This document shows positions 42,009 to 56,184 of a stretch of 64,000 bases of DNA, piece by piece. The translations under genes were made by a program, and so were the position numbers. The DNA is from Heliocidaris tuberculata (Eukaryota; Echinodermata; Echinoidea; Camarodonta; Echinometridae), in NCBI GenBank assembly GCA_025618425.1, contig CM046847.1, positions 15,915,468-15,979,467 on the forward strand, given 5' to 3'. The stretch's first letter is position 1. Every line of letters starts with the position of its first letter. Below the pieces are notes generated by a model that was given only the letters and a program-made list of their open reading frames with translations, did not search any database and was not told the DNA's origin.

Positions 42009-45000
42009 AAATCTTGTCATTTGATCCTTGACATTTGCCAAGTCACATACTGAATACCCCCTTCATTTTAAGTGTGAGAACCACTGGGTGGGCGCTATCA
42101 GTACGATTTTGGCGGAAAATATGATGGGAGATATTGCCCGAACTGGTGTGATCATTGTTTGCAGCTCTGGAAAAGACAGTGGATGTGTAAATTACATTAC
42201 ATTGGAGGCAATCTTTCAGCCTCCGAAGCCAAACTTGCCAATGCTATGAGATTTAGGGTAGCTAAGGTAGCTCTCAATACGTCGAGCGCTGTCTGACGGG
42301 AGGGGGTTTCTCCGGGCAAAAAGCAGGCATATTTAGTTTGAGGGGAACCCCCTCAACATTTACATACCCAGATATATGCCTTTTTCAGAGTGGAAAATGG
42401 TGAAATATTCGATGGTACCCAGGCCGCATATCTACATGCCCTATGAGAAAATCTCGGCATTTCATCCTTGAAATTTGCCAAGTCACAAATGTAATGCCCC
42501 CTTCTTTTTGAGTCTGAGAACGACTGGGTGGGCGCTATCAGCCTAACTTTCGCGCACAATACGATAAAAGATGTTGCCCGAGGCTGTCCCATCATTCTTT
42601 CTAGCTCTGGAAAGACAAAGGATGTGTAAATTGCACTACAATGGAGGCAATCTTTTAACCCTCCATGCCAAACTTGCCAATACTCTATAAGGTTTATTTT
42701 AGCGAAGGTAGCTCTCAAGACGTCGACCGCTATCTGACGGGAGGGGGTTTCTCCGGGCAAAAAGCAGGCATATTTAGTTCGAGGGGAACCCCCTCGACAT
42801 CTTCATACCCATATATTCGACTTTTTTTACAGTAGAAAGTGGAGAGAAAAATCTATAGTGCACTGGCCTCATTTCTACAGGCCCTATGAGAAAATCTCGG
42901 CATTTCAACCTTGAAATTTGCCAAGTCACAAATGTAATGCCCCCTTCATTTTGAGTCTGAGAACGACTGGGTGGGCGCTATCAGCCCAACTTTCGCGCAA
43001 AATACGATAAAAGATGTTGCCCGAGGCTGTTCCATCATTCTTTCTAGCTCTGGAAAGACAAAGGATGTGTAAATTGCACTACAATGGAGGCAATCTTTAA
43101 ACCCTCAATACGAAACTTGCCAATACTCTATAAGGTTTATTTTCGCTAAGGTAGCTCTCAAGACGTCGACCGCTGTCTGACGGGAGGGGTTTCTCCGGGC
43201 AAAAAGCAGGCATATTTAGTTTGAGGGGAACCCCCTCAACATTTACATACCCAGATATATGCCTTTTTCAGAGTGGAAAATGGTGAAATATTCGATGGTA
43301 CCCAGGCCGCATATCTACATGCCCTATGAGAAAATCTCGGCATTTCAACCTTGAAATTTGCCAAGTCACAAATGTAATGCCCCCTTCATTTTGAGTCTGA
43401 GGACGACTGGGTGGGCGCTATCAGCCCAACTTTGGCCCAGAATACGATGAGAGCTGTTGCCTGAGCCTGTCCCATCATTGTTTGTAAGCTCTGGAAAGAC
43501 AAAGGATGTGTAAATTGCAATACAATGGAGGAAAACTTGCCAATGCTATGAGATTTAAGGTAGCTAAGGTAGCTCTCAATACGTCGAGCGCTGTCTGACG
43601 GGAGGGGGTTTCTCCGGGCAAAAAGCAGGCATATTTAGTTTGAGGGGAACCCCCTCAACATTTACATACCCAGATATATGCCTTTTTCAGAGTGGAAAAT
43701 GGTGAAATATTCGATGGTACCCAGGCCGCATTTCTACATGCCCTATGAGAAAATCTCGGCATTTCAACCTTGAAATTTGCCAAGTCACAAATGTAATGCC
43801 CCCTTCATTTTGAGTCTGAGAACGACTGGGTGGGCGCTATCAGCCCAACTTTCGCGCAAAATACGATAAAAGATGTTGCCCGAGGCTGTTCCATCATTCT
43901 TTCTAGCTCTGGAAAGACAAAGGATGTGTAAATTGCACTACAATGGAGGCAATCTTTTAACCTTCCAGGCCAATATTGCCCATACTATAAGATTTAGGGT
44001 ACTAAAGGTAGCTCTCCTTAGTCGAGCGCTATCTCATGGGAGGGGCGTTCTCCGGGCAAAAGACAGGCATATTTAGATTGACAGCCCTTCCTTTAACATT
44101 TTCATACCCAGATTTTCTCCTTTTTCACAGTGGAAAGTGGTGAAATATTCCATGCTGCCCAGGCCGCATTTCGACATGCCTATGAGAAAATCTCGGCATT
44201 TCAACCTTGAAATTTGCCAAGTCGCAAATTTAATGCCCCCTTCATTTTGAAGCTGAGGCAGAATGGGTGGGTGCTATCAGCCCAACAATGACGGAAAATA
44301 TGATAAGAGATATTTCCCGAGGCTGTGCCATCATTTTTACTAGCCCTGGAAATACAAAGGATGTGTAAATTCTAATACAATGGAGGAAACTTTCAGCCTC
44401 CCAAACCAAACTTGCCTATTCTGTGAGATTTCGGGTAGGAAAGGTAGTCCCGATACGTCGAGCGCTTTCTCACGGGAGGGGCATGATCTTCTAGCAAAAA
44501 GGGAGGCATATTTAGTTCACGAGCACCCCTCGACATTTTCATACTTTGATATTCGCTTTTTTCACGGTGGAAAGCGGTGAAATATTCGAAGCTACCCAGA
44601 CCGCATTTCTACAGGCCCTATGAGAAAATCTTGTCATTTGATCCTTGACATTTGCCAAGTCACATACTGAATACCCCCTTCATTCTAAGTGTGAGAACCA
44701 CTGGGTGGGCGCTATCAGCACGATTTGGGCGGAAAATATGATGTGAGATATTGCCCGAACTGGTGTGATCATTGTTTGCAGCTCTGGAAAAGACAGTGGA
44801 TGTGTAAATTACATTACATTGGAGGCAATCTTTCAGCCTGCGAAGCCAAACTTGCCAATGCTATGAGATTTAGGGTAGCTAAGGTAGCTCTCAAGACGTC
44901 GACCGCTGTCTGACGGGAGGGGTTTCTCCGGGCAAAAAGCAGGCATATTTAGTTTGAGGGGAACCCCCTCAACATTTACATACCCAGATATATGCCTTTT

Positions 45001-48000
45001 TCAGAGTGGAAAATGGTGAAATATTCGATGGTACCCAGGCCGCATATCTACATGCCCTATGAGAAAATCTCGGCATTTCAACCTTGAAATTTGCCAAGTC
45101 ACAAATGTAATGCCCCCTTCATTTTGAGTCTGAGGACGACTGGGTAGGCGCTATCAGCCCAACTTTGGCCCAGAATACGATGAGAGCTGTTGCCTGAGCC
45201 TGTCCCATCATTGTTTGCAAGCTCTGGAAAGACAAAGGATGTGTAAATTGCAATACAATGGAGGAAAACTTTCAGCCTCCCAAGCCAAACTTGCCAATGC
45301 TATGAGATTTAGGGTAGCTAAGGTAGCTCTCAAGACGTCGACCGCTGTCTGACGGGAGGGGTTTCTCCGGGCAAAAAGCAGGCATATTTAGTTTGAGGGG
45401 AACCCCCTCAACATTTACATACCCAGATATATGCCTTTTTCAGAGTGGAAAATGGTGAAATATTCGATGGTACCCAGGCCGCATATCTACATGCCCTATG
45501 AGAAAATCTCGGCATTTCAACCTTGAAATTTGCCAAGTCACAAATGTAATGCCCCCTTCATTTTGAGTCTGAGAACGACTGGGTGGGCGCTATCAGCCCA
45601 ACTTTCGCGCAAAATGCGATAAAAGATGTTGCCCGAGGCTGTCCCATCTTTGTTTCTAGCTCTGGAAAGACAAAGGATGTGTAAATTGCACTACAATGGA
45701 GGCAATCTTTTAACCCTCCATGCCAAACTTGCCAATACTCTATAAGGTTTATTTTAGCTAAGGTAGCTCTCAAGACGTCGACCGCTATCTGACGGGAGGG
45801 GGTTTCTCCGGGCAAAAAGCAGGCATATTTAGTTCGAGGGGAACCCCCTCGACATCTTCATACCCACATATTTGACTTTTTTACAGTAGAAAGTGGAGAG
45901 AAAAATCTATAGTGCACTGGCCTCATTTCTACAGGCCCTATGAGAAAATCTCCGCATTTCAACCTTGAAATTTGCCAAGTCACAAATGTAATGCCCCCTT
46001 CATTTTGAGTCTGAGGACGACTGGGTGGGCGCTATCAGCCCAACTTTGGCCCAGAATACGATGAGAGCTGTTGCCTGAGCCTGTCCCATCATTGTTTGTA
46101 AGCTCTGGAAAGACAAAGGATGTGTAAATTGCAATACAATGGAGGAAAACTTGCCAATGCTATGAGATTTAGGGTAGCTAAGGTAGCTCTCAATACGTCG
46201 AGCGCTGTCTGACGGGAGGGGGTTTCTCCGGGCAAAAAGCAGGCATATTTAGTTTGAGGGGAACCCCCTCAACATTTACGTACCCAGATATATGCCTTTT
46301 TCAGAGTGGAAAATGGTGAAATATTCGATGGTACCCAGGCCGCATATCTACATGCCCTATGAGAAAATCTCGGCATTTCAACCTTGAAATTTGCCAAGTC
46401 ACAAATGTAATGCCCCCTTCATTTTGAGTCTGAGAACGACTGGGTGGGCGCTATCAGCCCAACTGTCGCGCACAATACGATAAAAGATGTTGCCCGAGGC
46501 TGTCCCATCTTTGTTTCTAGCTCTGGAAAGACAAAGGATGTGTAAATTGCAATACAATGGAAGAAATCTTTCAGCCTCCCAAGCCAAACTTGCCAATGCT
46601 ATGAGATTTAGGGTAGCTAAGGTAGCTCTCAATACGTCGAGCGCTGTCTGACGGGAGGGGGTTTCTCCGGGTAAAAAGCAGGCATATTTAGTTTGAGGGG
46701 AACCCCCTCAACATTTACATACCCAGATATATGCCTTTTTCAGAGTGGAAAATGGTGAAATATTCGATGGTACCCAGGCCGCATATCTACATGCCCTATG
46801 AGAAAATCTCGGCATTTCAACCTTGAAATTTGCCAAGTCACAAATGTAATGCCCCCTTCATTTTGAGTCTGAGAACGACTGGGTGGGCGCTATCAGCCCA
46901 ACTTTCGCGCAAAATACGATAAAAGATGTTGCCCGAGGCTGTCCCATCTTTGTTTCTAGCTCTGGAAAGACAAAGGATGTGTAAATTGCACTACTGTGGA
47001 GGCAATCTTTAAACCCTCAATACGAAACTTGCCAATACTCTATAAGGTTTATTTTCGCTAAGGTAGCTCTCAAGACGTCGACCGCTGTCTGACGGGAGGG
47101 GTTTCTCCGGGCAAAAAGCAGGCATATTTAGTTTGAGGGGAACCCCCTCAACATTTACATACCCAGATATATGCCTTTTTCAGAGTGGAAAATGGTGAAA
47201 TATTCGATGGTACCCAGGCCGCATATCTACATGCCCTATGAGAAAATCTCGGCATTTCAACCTTGAAATTTGCCAAGTCACAAATGTAATGACCCCTTCA
47301 TTTTGAGTCTGAGGACGACTGGGTGGGCGCTATCAGTCCAACTTTGGCCCAGAATACGATGAGAGCTGTTGCCTGAGCCTGTCCCATCATTGTTTGTAAG
47401 CTCTGGAAAGACAAAGGATGTGTAAATTGCACTACAATGGAGGCAATCTTTTAACCTTCCAGGCCAATATTGCCCATACTATAAGATTTAGGGTACTAAA
47501 GGTAGCTCTCCTTAGTCGAGCGCTATCTCATGGGAGGGGCGTTCTCCGGGCAAAAGACAGGCATATTTAGATTGACAGCCCTTCCTTTAACATTTTCATA
47601 CCCAGATTTTCTCCTTTTTCACAGTGGAAAGTGGTGAAATATTCCATGCTGCCCAGGCCGCATTTCGACATGCCCTATGAGAAAATCTCGGCATTTCAAC
47701 CTTGAAATTTGCCAAGTCGCAAATTTAATGCCCCCTTGAACAAAGGATGTGTAAATTGCACTACAATGGAGGCAATCTTTTAACCCCCAATGCCAAACTT
47801 GCCAATACTCTATAAGGTTTATTTTCGCTAAGGTAGCTCTCAAGACGTCGACCGCTATCTGACGGGAGGGGGTTTCTCCGGGCAAAAAGCAGGCATATTT
47901 AGTTCGAGGGGAACCCCCTCGACATCTTCATACCCATATATTCGACTTTTTTACAGTAGAAAGTGGAGAGAAAAATCTATAGTGCACTGGCCTCATTTCT

Positions 48001-51000
48001 ACAGTCCCTATGAGAAAATCTCCGCATTTCAACCTTGAAATTTGCCAAGTCCCAAATGTAATGCCCCCTTCATTTTGAGTCTGAGAACGACTGGGTGGGC
48101 GCTATCAGCCCAACTGTCGCGCACAATACGATAAAAGATGTTGCCCGAGGCTGTTCCATCTTTGTTTCTAGCTCTGGAAAGACAAAGGATGTGTAAATTG
48201 CACTACAATGGAGGCAATCTTTTAACCTTCCAGGCCAACATTGCCCATACTATAAGATTTAAGGTACTGAAGGTAGCTCTCCTTAGTCGAGCGCTATCTC
48301 ATGGGAGGGGCGTTCTCCGGGCAAAAGACAGGCATATTTAGATTGACAGCCCTTCCTTTAACATTTTCATACCCAGATATTCTCCTTTTTCACAGTGGAA
48401 AGTGGTGAAATATTCCATGCTGCCCAGGCCGCATTTCGACATGCCCTATGAGAAAATCTCGGCAGTTCAACCTTGAAATTTGCCAAGTCGCAAATGTAAT
48501 GCCCCCCTTTATTTTGAAGCTGAGGCAGAATGGGTGGGTGCTATCAGCCCAACAATGACGGAAAATATGATAAGAGATATTTCCCGAGGCTGTGCCATCA
48601 TTTTTTCTAGCCCTGGAAATACAAAGGATGTGTAAATTGCAATACAATGGAGAAAAATTTCAGCCTCCCAAAGCAAACTTGCCTATTCTGTGAGATTTCG
48701 GGTAGGAAAGGTAGTCCCGATACGTTGAGCGCTTTCTCACGGGAGGGGCATGATCTTCTAGCAAAAAGGGAGGCATATTTAGTTCACGAGCACCCCTCGA
48801 CATTTTCATACTTTGATATTCGCTTTTTTCACGGTGGAAAGCGGTGAAATATTCGAAGCTACCCAGACCGCATTTCTACAGGCCCTATGAGAAAATCTTG
48901 TCATTTGATCCTTGACATTTGCCAAGTCACATACTGAATACCCCCTTCATTCTAAGTGTGAGAACCACTGGGTGGGCGCTATCAGCACGATTTGGGCGGA
49001 AAATATGATGTGAGATATTGCCCGAACTGGTGTGATCATTGTTTGCAGCTCTGGAAAAGACAGTGGATGTGTAAATTACATTACATTGGAGGCAATCTTT
49101 CAGCCTGCGAAGCCAAACTTGCCAATGCTATGAGATTTAGGGTAGCTAAGGTAGCTCTCAATACGTCGAGCGCTGTCTGACGGGAGGGGGTTTCTCCGGG
49201 GAAAAAGCAGGCATATTTAGTTTGAGGGGAACCCCCTCAACATTAACATACCCAGATATATGCCTTTTTCAGAGTGGAAAATGGTGAAATATTCGATGGT
49301 ACCCAGGCCGCATATCTACATGCCCTATGAGAAAATCTCGGCATTTCAACCTTGAAATTTGCCAAGTCACAAATGTAATGCCCCCTTCATTTTGAGTCTG
49401 AGGACGACTGGGTAGGCGCTATCAGCCCAACTTTGGCCCAGAATACGATGAGAGCTGTTGCCTGAGCCTGTCCCATCATTGTTTGCAAGCTCTGGAAAGA
49501 CAAAGGACGTGTAAATTGCAATACAATGGAGGAAAACTTTCAGCCTCCCAAGCCAAACTTGCCAATGCTATGAGATTTACGGTAGCTAAGGTAGCTCTCA
49601 ATACGTCTAGCGCTATCTGACGGGAGGGGGTTTCTCCGGGGAAAAAGCAGGCATATTTAGTTTGAGGGGAACCCCCTCAACATTTACATACCCAGATATA
49701 TGCCTTTTTCAGAGTGGAAAATGGTGAAATATTCGATGGTACCCAGGCCGCATATCTACATGCCCTATGAGAAAATCTCGGCATTTCAACCTTGAAATTT
49801 GCCAAGTCACAAATGTAATGCCCCCTTCATTTTGAGTCTGAGAACGACTGGGTGGGCGCTATCAGCCCACCTTTCGCGCAGGTAGCTCTCAAGACGTCGA
49901 CCGCTGTCTGACGGGAGGGGGTCTCTCCGGGCAAAAAGCAGGCATATTTAGTTTGAGGGGAACCCCCTCAACATTTACATACCCAGATATATGCCTTTTT
50001 CAGAGTGGAAAATGGTGAAATATTCGATGGTACCCAGGCCGCATATCTACATGCCCTATGAGAAAATCTCGGCATTTCAACCTTGAAATTTGCCAAGTCA
50101 CAAATGTAATGCCCCCTTCATTTTGAGTCTGAGGACGACTGGGTAGGCGCTATCAGCCCAACTTTGGCCCAGAATACGATGAGAGCTGTTGTCTGAGCCT
50201 GTCCCATCATTGTTTGCAAGCTCTGGAAAGACAAAGGATGTGTAAATTGCAATACAATGGAGGAAAACTTTCAGCCTCCCAAGCCAAACTTGCCAATGCT
50301 ATGAGATTTAGGGTAGCTAAGGTAGCTCTCAATACGTCTAGCGCTATCTGACGGGAGGGGGTTTCTCCGGGGAAAAAGCAGGCATATTTAGTTTGAGGGG
50401 AACCCCCTCAACATTTACATACCCAGATATATGCCTTTTTCAGAGTGGAAAATGGTGAAATATTCGATGGTACCCAGGCCGCATATCTACATGCCCTATG
50501 AGAAAATCTCGGCATTTCAACCTTGAAATTTGCCAAGTCACAAATGTAATGCCCCCTTCATTTTGAGTCTGAGAACGACTGGGTGGGCGCTATCAGCCCA
50601 ACTTTCGCGCAAAATACGATAAAAGATGTTGCCCGAGGCTGTCCCATCTTTGTTTCTAGCTCTGGAAAGACAAAGGATGTGTAAATTGCACTACAATGGA
50701 GGCAATCTTTTAACCCTCAATGCCAAACTTGCCAATACTCTATAAGGTTTATTTTCGCTAAGGTAGCTCTTAAGACGTCGACCGCTATCTGACGGGAGGG
50801 GGTTTCTCCGGGCAAAAAGCAGGCATATTTAGTTCGAGGGGAACCCCCTCGACATCTTCATACCCATATATTCGACTTTTTTACAGTAGAAAGTGGAGAG
50901 AAAAATCTATAGTGCACTGGCCTCATTTCTACAGGCCCTATGAGAAAATCTCCGCATTTCAACCTTGAAATTTGCCAAGTCACAAATGTAATGCCCCCTT

Positions 51001-54000
51001 CATTTTGAGTCTGAGAACGACTGGGTGGGCGCTATCAGCCCAACTTTCGAGCAAAATACGATAAAAGATGTTGCCCGAGGCTGTTCCATCTTTGTTTCTA
51101 GCTCTGGAAAGACAAAGGATGTGTAAATTGCACTACAATGGAGGCAATCTTTTAATCTTCCAGGCCAATATTGCCCATACTATAAGATTTAGGGTACTGA
51201 AGGTAGCTCTCCTTATTCGAGCGCTGTCTGACGGGAGGGGGTTTCTCCGGGAAAAAAGCAGGCATATTTAGTTTGAGGGGAGCCCCATCAACATTTACAT
51301 ACCCAGATATTCTCCTTTTTCACAGTGGAAAGTGGTGAAATATTCCATGCTGCCCAGGCCGCATTTCGACATGCCCTATGAGAAAATCTCGGCATTTCAA
51401 CCTTGAAATTTGCCAAGTCGCAAATGTAATGCCCCCTTCATTTTGAAGCTGAGGCAGAATGGGTGGGTGCTATCAGCCCAACAATGACGGAAAATATGAT
51501 AAGAGATATTTCCCGAGGCTGTGCCATCATTTTTACTAGCCCTGGAAATACAAAGGATGTGTAAATTGCAATACAATGGAGGAAACTTTCAGCCTCCCAA
51601 ACCGAACTTGCCTATTCTGTGAGATTTCGGGTAGGAAAGGTAGTCCCGATACGTCGAGCGCTTTCTCACGGGAGGGGCATGATCTTCTAGCAAAAAGGGA
51701 GGCATATTTAGTTCACGAGCACCCCTCGACATTTTCATACTTTGATATTCGCTTTTTTCACGGTGGAAAGTGGTGAAATATTCGAAGCTACCCAGACCGC
51801 ATTTCTACAGGCCCTATGAGAAAATCTTGTCATTTGATCCTTGACATTTGCCAAGTCACATACTGAATACCCCCTTCATTCTAAGTGTGAGAACCACTGG
51901 GTGGGCGCTATCAGCACGATTTGGGCGGAAAATATGATGTGAGATATTGCCCGAACTGGTGTGATCATTGTTTGCAGCTCTGGAAAAGACAGTGGATGTG
52001 TAAATTACATTATATTGGAGGCAATCTTTCAGCCTCCGAAGCCAAACTTGCCAATGCTATGAGATTTAGGGTAGCTAAGGTAGCTCTCAATACGTCGAGC
52101 GCTGTCTGACGGGAGGGGGTTTCTCCGGGGAAAAAGCAGGCATATTTAGTTTGAGGGGAACCCCCTCAACATTAACATACCCAGATATATGCCTTTTTCA
52201 GAGTGGAAAATGGTGAAATATTCGATGGTACCCAGGCCGCATATCTACATGCCCTATGAGAAAATCTCGGTATTTCAACCTTGAAATTTGCCAAGTCACA
52301 AATGTAATGCCCCCTTCATTTTGAGTCTGAGGACGACTGGGTAGGCGCTATCAGCCCAACTTTGGCCCAGAATACGATGAGAGCTGTTGCCTGAGCCTGT
52401 CCCATCATTGTTTGCAAGCTCTGGAAAGACAAAGGATGTGTAAATTGCAATACAATGGAGGAAAACTTTCAGCCTCCCAAGCCAAACTTGCCAATGCTAT
52501 GAGATTTAGGGTAGCTAAGGTAGCTCTCAATACGTCTAGCGCTATCTGACGGGAGGGGGTTTCTCCGGGCAAAAATCAGGCATATTTAGTTTGAGGGGAA
52601 CCCCCTCAACATTTACATACCCAGATATATGCCTTTTTCAGAGTGGAAAATGGTGAAATATTCGATGGTACCCAGGCCGCATATCTACATGCCCTATGAG
52701 AAAATCTCGGCATTTCAACCTTGAAATTTGCCAAGTCACAAATGTAATGCCCCCTTCATTTTGAGTCTGAGGACGACTGGGTGGGCGCTATCAGCCCAAC
52801 TTTGGCCCAGAATACGATGAGAGCTGTTGCCTGAGCCAGTCCCATCATTGTTTGTAAGCTCTGGAAAGACAAAGGATGTGTAAATTGCAATACAATGGAG
52901 GAAAACTTGCCAATGCTATGAGATTTAGGGTAGCTAAGGTAGCTCTCAATACGTCGAGCGCTGTCTGACGGGAGGGGGTTTCTCCGGGCAAAAAGCAGGC
53001 ATATTTAGTTTGAGGGGAACCCCCTCAACATTTACATACCCAGATATATGCCTTTTTCAGAGTGGAAAATGGTGAAATATTCGATGGTACCCAGGCCGCA
53101 TATCTACATGCCCTATGAGAAAATCTCGGCATTTCAACCTTGAAATTTGCCAAGTCACAAATGTAATGCCCCCTTCATTTTGAGTCTGAGAACGACTGGG
53201 TGGGCGCTATCAGCCCAACTTTCGCGCAAAATACGATAAAAGATGTTGCCCGAGGCTGTCCCATCTTTGTTTCTAGCTCTGGAAAGACAAAGGATGTGTA
53301 AATTGCACTACAATGGAGGCAATCTTTTAACCCTCCATGCCAAACTTGCCAATACTCTATAAGGTTTATTTTAGCTAAGGTAGCTCTCAAGACGTCGACC
53401 GCTATCTGACGGGAGGGGGTTTCTCCGGGCAAAAAGCAGGCATATTTAGTTCGAGGGGAACCCCCTCGACATCTTCATACCCATATATTCGACTTTTTTA
53501 CAGTAGAAAGTGGAGAGAAAAATCTATAGTGCACTGGCCGCATTTCTACAGGCCCTATGAGAAAATCTCCGCATTTCAACCTTGAAATTTGCCAAGTCAC
53601 AAATGTAATGCCCCCTTCATTTTGAGTCTGAGAACGACTGGGTGGGCGCTATCAGCCCAACTGTCGCGCACAATACGATAAAAGATGTTGCCCGAGGCTG
53701 TCCCATCATTCTTTCTAGCTCTGGAAAGACAAAGGATGTGTAAATTGCACTACAATGGAGGCAATCTTTTAACCTTCCAGGCCAACATTGCCCATACTAT
53801 AAGATTTAGGGTACTGAAGGTAGCTCTCCTTAGTCGAGCGCTATCTCATGGGAGGGGCGTTCTCCGGGCAAAAGACAGGCATATTTAGATTGACAGCCCT
53901 TCCTTTAACATTTTCATACCCAGATATTCTCCTTTTTCACAGTGGAAAGTGGTGAAATATTCCATGCTGCCCAGGCCGCATTTCGACATGCCCTATGAGA

Positions 54001-56184
54001 AAATCTCGGCATTTCAACCTTGAAATTTGCCAAGTCGCAAATGTAATGCCCCCTTCATTTTGAAGCTGAGGCAGAATGGGTGGGTGCTATCAGCCCAACA
54101 ATGACGGAAAATATGATAAGAGATATTTCCCGAGGCTGTCCCATCATTTTTTCTAGCCCTGGAAATACAAAGGATGTGTAAATTGCAATACAATGGAGGA
54201 AACTTTCAGCCTCCCAAACCAAACTTGCCTATTCTGTGAGATTTCGGGTAGGAAAGGTAGTCCCGATACGTCGAGCGCTTTCTCACGGGAGGGGCATGAT
54301 CTTCTAGCAAAAAGGGAGGCATATTTAGTTCACGAGCACCCTCGACATTTTCATACTTTGATATTCGCTTTTTTCACGGTGGAAAGTGGTGAAATATTCG
54401 AAGCTACCCAGACCGCATTTCTACAGGCCCTATGAGAAAATCTTGTCATTTGACCTTGACATTTGCCAAGTCACATACTGAGTACCCCCCTTCATTCTAA
54501 GTGTGAGAACCACTGGGTGGGCGCTATCAGCACGATTTGGGCGGAAAATATAATATGAGATATTGCCCGAACTGGTGTGATCATTGTTTGCAGCTCTGGA
54601 AAAGACAGTGGATGTGTAAATTACATTACATTGGAGGCAATCTTTCAGCCTCCGAAGCCAAACTTGCCAATGCTATGAGATTTAGGGTAGCTAAGGTAGC
54701 TCTCAATACGTCGCGCACAATACGATAAAAGATGTTGCCCGAGGTTGTCCCATCATTGTTTCTAGCTCTGGAAAGACAAAGGATGTGTAAATTGCACTAC
54801 AATGGAGGCAATCTTTCAACCTTCCAGGCCAATATTGCCCATACTATAAGATTTAGGGTACTGAAGGCAGCTCTCTATACGTCGAGCGCTATTTCACGGG
54901 AAGGGCGTTCTCCGGGCAAAAGACAGGCATATTTAGTATGACCCACCCCCTCAACATCTTCATACCAAGATATTCGGCTTTTTCACAGTGGAAAGTGGTG
55001 AAATATTCGAAGCTACCCAGACCGCATTTCTACAGGCCCTATGAGAAAATCTTGTCATTTGATCCTTGACATTTGCCAAGTCACATACTGAATACCCCCT
55101 TCATTCTGAGTGTGAGAACCACTGGGTGGGCGCTATCAGCACGATTTGGGCGGAAAATATGATGTGAGATATTGCCCGAACCGGTGTGATCATTGTTTGC
55201 AGCTCTGGAAAAGACAGTTGATGTGTAAATTACATTACATTGGAGGCAATATCTTTCAGTCTCCTAAGCTAAACTTGCCAATACTATAAGATTTAGGGTA
55301 GCTTAGGTAGCTCTCAATACGTCGAGCGCTATCTGACGGGAGGGGGTTTCTCCGGGAAAAAAGGAGGAATATTTATTTCGAGGGGAACCTCCTCAACATT
55401 TACATACCCAGATATATGCCTTTTTCAGAGTGGAAAATGGTGAAATATTCGATGGTACCCAGGCTGCATATCTGCATGCCCTATGAGAAAATCTCGGCAT
55501 TTCAACCTTGAAATTTGCCAAGTCACAAATGTAATGCTACCTTCATTTTGAGTCTGAGGACGACTGGGTGGGCGCTATCAGCCCAACTTTGGCGCAGAAT
55601 ACGATGAGAGCTGTTGCCTGAGCCTGTCCCATCATTGTTTGTAAGCTCTGGAAAGACAAAGGATGTGTAAATTGCAATACAATGGAGGAAAACTTACAGC
55701 CTCCCAAGCCAAACTTCCCTATTCTATAGAATTTACAGTATTGAAGGTAGCACTCCTTACTTCGAGCGCTATCTCACGGGAGGGGCATGTTCTTCGGGCA
55801 AAAAGGAGGCATATTTAGTTCACGAGCCCCCCTCGACATTTTCATACTTTGATATTCGCTTTTTTCACGGTGGAAAGTGGTGAAATATTCGAAGCTACCC
55901 AGACCGCATTTCTACAGGCCCTATGAGAAAATCTTGTCATTTGATCCTTGACATTTGCCAAGTCCCAAATGTAATGCCCCCTTCATTTTGAGCCTGAGAA
56001 CGACTGGGTGGGCGCTATCAGCCCAACTTTCGCGCACAATACGATAAAAGATGTTGCCCGAGGCTGTCCCATCATTGTTTCTAGCTCTGGAAAGACAAAG
56101 GATGTGTAAATTGCACTGCAATGGAGGTAATCTTTTAACCTTCCAGGCCAATATTGCCCATACTATAAGATTTAGGGTACTGAA
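42002..56184 (+). repeat. ~440-bp satellite array, about 33 monomers with higher-order structure
   Basis: CTATGAGAAAATCT recurs about every 440 bp (42,441; 42,884; 43,324; 43,743; 44,180; 44,618 ... 55,919). Conserved words per monomer are TTGCCAAGTCAC, GGGTGGGCGCTATCAG, AAAGGATGTGTAAATT, GACGGGAGGGG and GCATATTTAG. At least four monomer types differ in the last third (CAACATTTACATACCCAG; GACATCTTCATACCCATA; CCTTCCTTTAACATTTTC; CACGAGCACCCCTCGAC). A three-monomer block recurs at 43.87, 48.14, 51.07 and 53.69 kb, giving higher-order periods of about 4,267, 2,929 and 2,617 bp. Short frames in it are incidental: 440 is not a multiple of three. No known satellite is recognised. Confidence 0.95.

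Noticed and set aside
42353..42760. Open frames of 60-135 codons repeated through the satellite (for example one starting MPGETPSRQIAV, another MLPEAVPS)
   Set aside because: The monomer length is not a multiple of three, different types are open in different frames and strands, and no domain is recognisable. They are copies of one non-coding monomer.
42002..56184. CRISPR array
   Set aside because: The repeats are about 440 bp, diverged and contiguous without unique spacers, in a eukaryotic context.
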